64,000 bases of DNA from assembly GCA_963818885.1 (NCBI GenBank), contig CAWFTP010000001.1, positions 310,001 through 374,000 of the forward strand, read 5' to 3'. Within the stretch, counting starts at the first letter, position 1, and every line of letters begins with the position of its first letter. Shown piece after piece: positions 59,803-64,000 of the stretch. The position numbers and the translations under genes are program-made. This DNA is from DATFDN01 sp963818885 (GTDB lineage: Bacteria; Pseudomonadota; Alphaproteobacteria; Acetobacterales; Acetobacteraceae). The notes under the pieces were generated by a model that was given only the letters and a program-made list of their open reading frames with translations, searched no databases and was not told where the DNA came from.

Positions 59803-60673
59803 ATGAAGATTTCGCGTTTGCTAGCTGGGACCGCGGTAGCCGGTATCGCGACCTTGGCGATGAGCCAGGGCGCCATGGCGGTGCCGTATGCGTTCGCGGC
59901 GAACCAGATCACCGGTCTGGATGATCACGTACTCGGACGGCACACGCATCACTGCCGACTGGGACCCCAAAGCAGACGGCGGCCGATTCGGCGAATTTCG
60001 ACGCCGATGCGAGTTTCGGGCTTCAACGACAGGGCAATGGTCGGCACGGCCCTCGCGATTACGCAGGCCTATTCGGGTCCCGGGCCCCACGCCGCCGGCG
60101 ATCTACACGCCGGTAGGCCCGGGTGCCTTCACTAGGCGCGCGCGCCGACGCGGCGATCAGCGGCGGCAACGCTGATCAGCGGCGGGGTGGAGGTCAAGAA
60201 CGTCGCCGAAGGCTATGGGCATGCGCTCGGCACGTCGAACGGCAACAACGCGGCGACCATCGAGTTCACGGTGGTGGGCAACGGCAAGGCGCTGAAGCTG
60301 ACCTTCACGGACTTCATCCACCTGATGGCCTCGACCGCGGGCATTCCCGGGCGAGACGGCGACCGCAAGCATCACGCAATTCGTTCTCGGTAACGCCGCG
60401 ACTGGTGGCAATACTCCCATGGCAACGTTCCAGCCGGCCGAACTCAACCAGCAGGTGTCGTCCATCCAGGGCGTCCCGCCGAACAACGAGGTCAGCGGAA
60501 CCTTCGCGGAGACGTTCATCACGCCTGTCCTGACCAATGGTGTGACCTACAACATCTCGCTGAGCTCGGGATCGACCGAGAGCATCGTCCCTGCTCCGGA
60601 GCCGGCGTCGCTCGCCCTCCTGGGGGTTGGCCTGCTTGGTTTGGGATTGATCCACCGGCGCCGCGCCCGGTAA
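59803..60673 (+). pseudogene. PEP-CTERM sorting-domain protein with multiple frameshifts
   Basis: Signal peptide MKISRLLAGTAVAGIATLAM with cleavage near AMA. Coding similarity then moves between frames at about 59920, 59990-60060, 60120-60180 and 60350-60380: readable blocks are ITYSDGTRITAD, AITQAYSGPGP, GGVEVKNVAEGYGHALGTSN and FTVVGNGKALKLTF. The final frame ends VPAPEPASLALLGVGLLG then IHRRRAR, a PEP-CTERM anchor. The product would be exported and processed by an exosortase. A terminator follows. Confidence 0.8.
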
Positions 60674-60690
60674 GAGCTTCCTCTAAGTCA

Positions 60691-60723
60691 AAAAACGGCG
60701 CTCCTCTATGGGGCGCCGTTTTC
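60691..60723 (+). terminator. Rho-independent terminator after the PEP-CTERM gene
   Basis: A GC-rich hairpin (AACGGCGCTCC against GGGGCGCCGTT, loop TCTAT) preceded by a run of A and followed by TTTT, 17 bases after the stop. Confidence 0.8.
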
Positions 60724-60947
60724 GTTTGTGCGGTGTGCTGCCCAATTTTCGAAGTATCCATCTCGCGGATAGGCCCATGACGTTGCATTCGCGCGTCGTT
60801 GATGCTGAATTAACGAAGAACTAGCTGATTAATAACACCACGAAAATATAACGCATTCGCGCTTGACTCTCGGTTTCGTGATTGGGTTTCATGTGGTCGT
60901 GACCTGCGATCATGGGAACTCAAACGATCTCGAAAGGAACAGGCGCG

Positions 60948-62072
60948 ATGGATTGTCAGGATCTCGTTCACTCCATACGTCGCGACTTCTTCGTCGAGCA
61001 GGTGACCACCAGTGCCACGCTCCGCGAAGCGCAACAGTTGCGCTACGACGTGTTCTGCCGGGAGCGTAACATCTTCGAGGGGCAGGACGGGATCGAGACG
61101 GATTTCTACGACACGCGTTCCCGCCATATCGTGTTGCGCCACCGGCAGAGCGGCCGCCTGGTCGGCACCGTCCGCGTGGTCCACGTCATTCGCGACAATC
61201 CCTGGGCCAGCCTGCCGATCCAGCATGTCTGCGATCCCTCGCTGCTCCGCCACCTGCCGCTGAGCTCCACCGGAGAGGTGTCACGCTTCGCCCTGTGCCG
61301 GGAGCGTGCGCCATCGGACGGGCGCTCCGGCCTGCTGCTCCGCCTCGCCCTGATGCAGGGCGTCCTGCGCGCGAGCCGCGACCTCGGCCTCACCCATTGG
61401 TGCGCGGTCATGGAGCCGAGCCTGCTTCGGCTGTTGCGCACCGCCTCGGTCAATTTCGACCCGATCGGCCCGATCGTTGACTATTATGGCAGGCGCCAGC
61501 CCGCCTTCGCCCATATCGACACGCTTCTCATCAATGGGCGGGAGGAGCGTCCGGCGATCTGGGAATACGTAACCGACAACGGCGTCCTCGCCCCGCGCGA
61601 AGAACGAGCGCCTGGCCGCCTGAGCCTCCTCACAAACCTCGCGCGGACTGCCCCGCATCTACCCTCGCCACGGGTCGCGCAAATCCACGCCAGCGCGGGT
61701 GAAGTCGACGGTGTTGCGGGTTATCACGGTGAGCTCGTGCACCAAGGCCGTCGCGGCTATCAGCGCATCGGGGTGAGCGTAAGTGTAGTTCGCCTTGCGG
61801 CCCTCCCAGACAAGGCGGCGCCAGGCGAGCAACACCGCCTCGTCCACCTCGAGGATGCGCTCGGCGAACCAGAGGCGCACACCGTCGCGCAGCCAGGATT
61901 CAAGCTCGGCACGGAAACCTGGATCGGCCACACGTTCGATGCCGACCCGCAACTCGGCTATGGTGACGCGGCTCAAGAAACAGGCGGCAGGCGTGACTGT
62001 CTCGGCCCAGGCTCGCACGCCGGGATGGCAGCGCGCCCCCTTGCGCAGTTCGGAGACGACGTTGGTGTCTAG
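60948..62072 (+). CDS. PEP-CTERM/exosortase-associated acyltransferase (GNAT fold), 3' end altered
   Basis: ATG 60948 lies behind AAAGGA. Residues 1 to about 236 form a GNAT-type acyltransferase of the autoinducer/FeeM-like group: REAQQLRYDVFCRERNIFEG, RLVGTVRVVHVI, GEVSRFALCRERAPSDGR and HWCAVMEPSLLRLL. Such genes accompany PEP-CTERM/exosortase systems, and a PEP-CTERM gene lies upstream. From about 61659 the reading frame runs antisense through the entire vapC gene, so the last 130 residues are not native. The normal stop was probably lost when the toxin-antitoxin module inserted. Confidence 0.75.
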   Translation: MDCQDLVHSIRRDFFVEQVTTSATLREAQQLRYDVFCRERNIFEGQDGIETDFYDTRSRHIVLRHRQSGRLVGTVRVVHVIRDNPWASLPIQHVCDPSLLRHLPLSSTGEVSRFALCRERAPSDGRSGLLLRLALMQGVLRASRDLGLTHWCAVMEPSLLRLLRTASVNFDPIGPIVDYYGRRQPAFAHIDTLLINGREERPAIWEYVTDNGVLAPREERAPGRLSLLTNLARTAPHLPSPRVAQIHASAGEVDGVAGYHGELVHQGRRGYQRIGVSVSVVRLAALPDKAAPGEQHRLVHLEDALGEPEAHTVAQPGFKLGTETWIGHTFDADPQLGYGDAAQETGGRRDCLGPGSHAGMAARPLAQFGDDVGV

Positions 62073-62096
62073 CAGCCAACCATGCGACAGGTTCAC
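61659..62096 (-). CDS. vapC: VapC-family PIN-domain toxin
   Basis: A 145-aa PIN RNase: WLLDTNVVSELRKGARCHPG, FLSRVTIAELRVGIERV, YTYAHPDALIAATALVH and ITRNTVDFTRAGVDL with the conserved acidic residues. Overlaps the Phd-type antitoxin by 4 bp. Its 3' end abuts the acyltransferase domain coding region on the opposite strand. Confidence 0.9.
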   Translation of the reverse strand: MNLSHGWLLDTNVVSELRKGARCHPGVRAWAETVTPAACFLSRVTIAELRVGIERVADPGFRAELESWLRDGVRLWFAERILEVDEAVLLAWRRLVWEGRKANYTYAHPDALIAATALVHELTVITRNTVDFTRAGVDLRDPWRG

Positions 62097-62368
62097 GCCT
62101 CGAAATCGGGCAGATCGCGCCAGGGGCCGCGCTCGCGCACCACGCCATCCTCGAATTCGTCGAAGCGGGCAAATGGGCCGTCGGCGAAGAGCGAGGCAAG
62201 GCTCCGCCCCGCGGCTGCCGGCGCGAGCCGGGCGTAGTCGGCCGCCGAGATCACGACGACGGCATCCTTGCCGTGCACGGTCACTCGTTGCGGGCCGCGT
62301 TCCCGTGCCCGGCGAACGAGTTCGCTGAACCGCGCCTTCGCGTCTTCCAGCTTCCAGGAGGGATGCAA
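62093..62368 (-). CDS. Phd/YefM-type antitoxin
   Basis: A 91-aa antitoxin: PSWKLEDAKARFSELVRRAR and GPQRVTVHGKDAVVVISAAD, the Phd fold, then an acidic tail (FARFDEFEDGVVRERGPWRD). Precedes vapC on the minus strand with a 4-bp overlap. Confidence 0.88.
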   Translation of the reverse strand: MHPSWKLEDAKARFSELVRRARERGPQRVTVHGKDAVVVISAADYARLAPAAAGRSLASLFADGPFARFDEFEDGVVRERGPWRDLPDFEA

Positions 62369-62446
62369 CGCGGGACTCCGACCAGACTAGTCAGAATTTA
62401 GGCGGGCAAGGCTGCGCCTGCAAGCCGCACGCCTCCACCTCGCGCC

Positions 62447-62689
62447 TCAGCGCCTGCGCAGCAACAGGCTAGTGACACCGTCCGCCCCCGTCTCCTGCGC
62501 CAGCACCGTGTGACCCTGCTCGGCGGCGGCGCGCGGGACATTCGTGACCGGCTCGGCGCCTCGCAGGCGCACCAGCAGCGTCTCTCCGGACGCCATGCGA
62601 TCAAGCGCGAGCCGGGTGCGCACGAAGGTCATCGGACAGACCTCCGCGGTGATATCGAGCTGTCGGTCAGCCTGGATCATCGGCGTCAC
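62447..62689 (-). CDS. tusA: TusA-family sulfurtransferase
   Basis: An 80-aa protein with the TusA signature ITAEVCPMTFVRTRLALDRM, catalytic Cys in the CP motif, followed by GETLLVRLRGAEPVTNVPRA. It relays persulfide sulfur for tRNA thiolation or molybdenum cofactor. The start is GTG 62689 or ATG 62680. Confidence 0.87.
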   Translation of the reverse strand: MTPMIQADRQLDITAEVCPMTFVRTRLALDRMASGETLLVRLRGAEPVTNVPRAAAEQGHTVLAQETGADGVTSLLLRRR

Positions 62690-62782
62690 TATTCAACCGC
62701 TGCTTGACGAAGCAAATATATACTGCGACATCTCCCGCACCTGGGACACTCAAGCAAATGTCCTGCCTCGAAAGGGATTGCA

Positions 62783-63196
62783 ATGGCCGAAAGCCCGGCG
62801 AACCAAACCATGCTGGGACTGACCGCGCAGATCGTCGCGGCCCATGTTTCCAATAATCCCGTCTCGCCAGAGGCACTGCCGCACCTGATCCAAGATGTCT
62901 ACAAGACACTGTCCGGAATGGGACGTGAAGCGCCGGTGCCGGAGCGACCGCAGCCGGCGGTTCCGGTCAAGCGCTCGGTGTATCCGGACTACATCGTGTG
63001 CCTGGAGGACGGCAAGAAGCTGAAAATGCTGAAACGCCACCTCAAGACCTCTTATAACATGAGCCCCGAGCAATATCGGGAACGTTGGGGATTGGCCCCC
63101 GACTATCCCATGGTGGCCCCCAACTATGCGCGCCACCGCTCCTCGCTCGCCAAGAAGATCGGCCTCGGCACCAAGCCGCGCGGCTCGCGCAAGTAG
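62783..63196 (+). CDS. mucR: MucR/Ros-family transcriptional regulator
   Basis: A 137-aa protein: LGLTAQIVAAHVSNNPVSPE at the N-terminus (oligomerisation), then the Ros/MucR zinc-finger-like domain DYIVCLEDGKKLKMLKRHLK and MSPEQYRERWGLAPDYPMVA, ending in LAKKIGLGTKPRG. MucR proteins are global alphaproteobacterial regulators of exopolysaccharide, motility and cell-cycle genes. Confidence 0.94.
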   Translation: MAESPANQTMLGLTAQIVAAHVSNNPVSPEALPHLIQDVYKTLSGMGREAPVPERPQPAVPVKRSVYPDYIVCLEDGKKLKMLKRHLKTSYNMSPEQYRERWGLAPDYPMVAPNYARHRSSLAKKIGLGTKPRGSRK

Positions 63197-63447
63197 CGTC
63201 CCTCGCTGTCATTGGACAGGGTCGGCCCGTATCGGCTAGGGCTGGCGCCGGGCTAGGCGACTCCGCGAGAGGTGCCCATCCCGTCCATCCTCGACGGCGG
63301 GAGCGGGAACCTCCGCCGCGAGCCATTCCAGGACCCGGAGCATGATCGGCTGATGCAGACATTCGCGCGACGCCTGGGCTTCGACCTCTTCTCGCCGGTC
63401 CGCACGCCCTTCAATGCCGGGGATAGCCATCGGAGCCGGTCGCGCCG

Positions 63448-64000
63448 GTGACGGTCCAGCAGGTGATCGGAGTTGTCCCCGCGCCTGCGCCTGGGGCCGG
63501 CTTCCCGGAACTGCGCGCCGGCAATCTGGGTGTCCGCCTGGCCACGACGCAAGCCGAGATCGACGCCGTGCAGGCGCTGCGATTTCGGGTCTTCTATGGC
63601 GAGATGGGTGCGGTGCCCGGCAGCGAGGCCGCCGCGATCGGCCGCGATCGCGACGCCTACGACGCTGCCGCCGACCATCTGCTGGTGATCGACCACGAGA
63701 TCGGGCCGGGGCCGGAGGGCGTCGTCGGAACCTATCGGCTGATCCAGCGCGAGGCAGCGGCGAGGCTCGGCGGGTTCTACTCCACCTCGGAATACGATAT
63801 CGGCGCGATCGAGCGGTTTCCTGGGCGGCTCCTGGAGCTCGGCCGTTCCTGCGTCGATGCCGGTTATCGCAACCGCGTGGCGATGCAGCTGCTCTGGCGC
63901 GGCATCGCCGCCTATGTGTTCGAGCACCGGATCGACCTGATGTTCGGCTGCGCGAGCCTGCCCGGGACCGATCCCGACGCGCTCGCCGCGGAGCTGACCT
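63448..64000 (+). CDS. olsB: OlsB-like GNAT acyltransferase (ornithine lipid pathway), cut by the window end
   Basis: GTG 63448 starts an open frame that runs off the window (at least 184 aa). After a short N-terminus, LRAGNLGVRLATTQAEIDAV, QALRFRVFYGEMGA, GVVGTYRLIQREAAARLGGF, YSTSEYDIGAIERFPGRLLE and LGRSCVDAGYRNRVAMQLLW match the acyl-ornithine synthase (hemolysin-like GNAT) family. OlsB N-acylates ornithine as the first step to phosphate-free ornithine lipids. The 250 bp between mucR and this gene hold no gene I can support. Confidence 0.85.
   Translation, partial: MTVQQVIGVVPAPAPGAGFPELRAGNLGVRLATTQAEIDAVQALRFRVFYGEMGAVPGSEAAAIGRDRDAYDAAADHLLVIDHEIGPGPEGVVGTYRLIQREAAARLGGFYSTSEYDIGAIERFPGRLLELGRSCVDAGYRNRVAMQLLWRGIAAYVFEHRIDLMFGCASLPGTDPDALAAELT

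Noticed and set aside
63197..63447. Possible gene between mucR and the OlsB-like gene
   Set aside because: Short frames only, with no ribosome site or recognisable motif.

Overview
The window is high-GC, densely coded DNA from an alphaproteobacterium. Supporting this are a MucR-family regulator, the gene order NifU-like / RutE-like / tsaB / rimI / MucR, an rpe-heparinase pair, cyanide-insensitive CydAB with a DUF2474 subunit, an OlsB-like acyltransferase at the right edge, and PEP-CTERM surface proteins. Sphingomonadales or Rhodospirillales (Acetobacteraceae) fit best; this is inferred from family content, since no rRNA or other marker gene is present. I saw no tRNA, rRNA or CRISPR array.

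Layout. 0-2.4 kb: a YcaO-TfuA pair (backbone amide or thioamide chemistry), with a palindromic repeat inserted in frame in ycaO. 2.3-3.6 kb: an AT-richer secreted HEVAH protein. 3.7-8.8 kb: a Phd/VapC module, two SDRs, DUF1491, an enoyl-CoA hydratase, and a luciferase-like plus deazaflavin-type oxidoreductase pair. 8.9-11.6 kb: a PEP-CTERM gene broken by an IS1595-family element whose ends and 8-bp target duplication can be read exactly. 11.6-16.5 kb: decayed or mobile genes (serine hydrolase remnant, MT-A70 methylase with a BglII/BstYI-like nuclease, nucleotidyltransferase plus PqqD-like protein), then envelope proteins. 16.5-21.5 kb: amidase, NsrR-type operon with a candidate operator, rsmI and an LpoA-like lipoprotein gene. 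21.5-26.6 kb: a tightly overlapping cluster of APH-like kinase, divergent enolase, DUF1537 kinase and PdxA2, followed by a convergent SDR.

26.7-34.3 kb is mosaic: a VOC protein, an exported protein, a methyltransferase, DUF5990, a serine recombinase, a second IS1595-family element carrying a toxin-antitoxin pair inside a membrane-protein gene, a broken papain-like peptidase and a DUF559 remnant. 34.3-43.8 kb: a double hybrid histidine kinase, LysR, GNAT-MFS, and a minus-strand group (msrB, ogt, yghU, serine hydrolase). 43.9-49.6 kb: a complete five-gene peptide-type ABC importer operon with a perfect 38-bp inverted repeat after the binding-protein gene. 49.6-57.3 kb: sirtuin, rpe-heparinase, PEP mutase-like protein, ACT-like protein and the cyd operon, then VapBC. 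57.4-64 kb: the conserved NifU-to-RimI block, a second broken PEP-CTERM gene, an exosortase-type acyltransferase whose 3' end runs antisense through a Phd/VapC module, TusA, MucR and a truncated OlsB-like gene.

Two themes stand out. First, single-base frameshifts recur in otherwise well-conserved genes (msrB, rimI, nucleotidyltransferase, MT-A70 methylase and others), which means either indel errors in the assembly or genuine decay. Second, the most promising undescribed system is the enolase-like / DUF1537 / PdxA2 / APH-kinase cluster, in which the enolase lacks a key active-site histidine.
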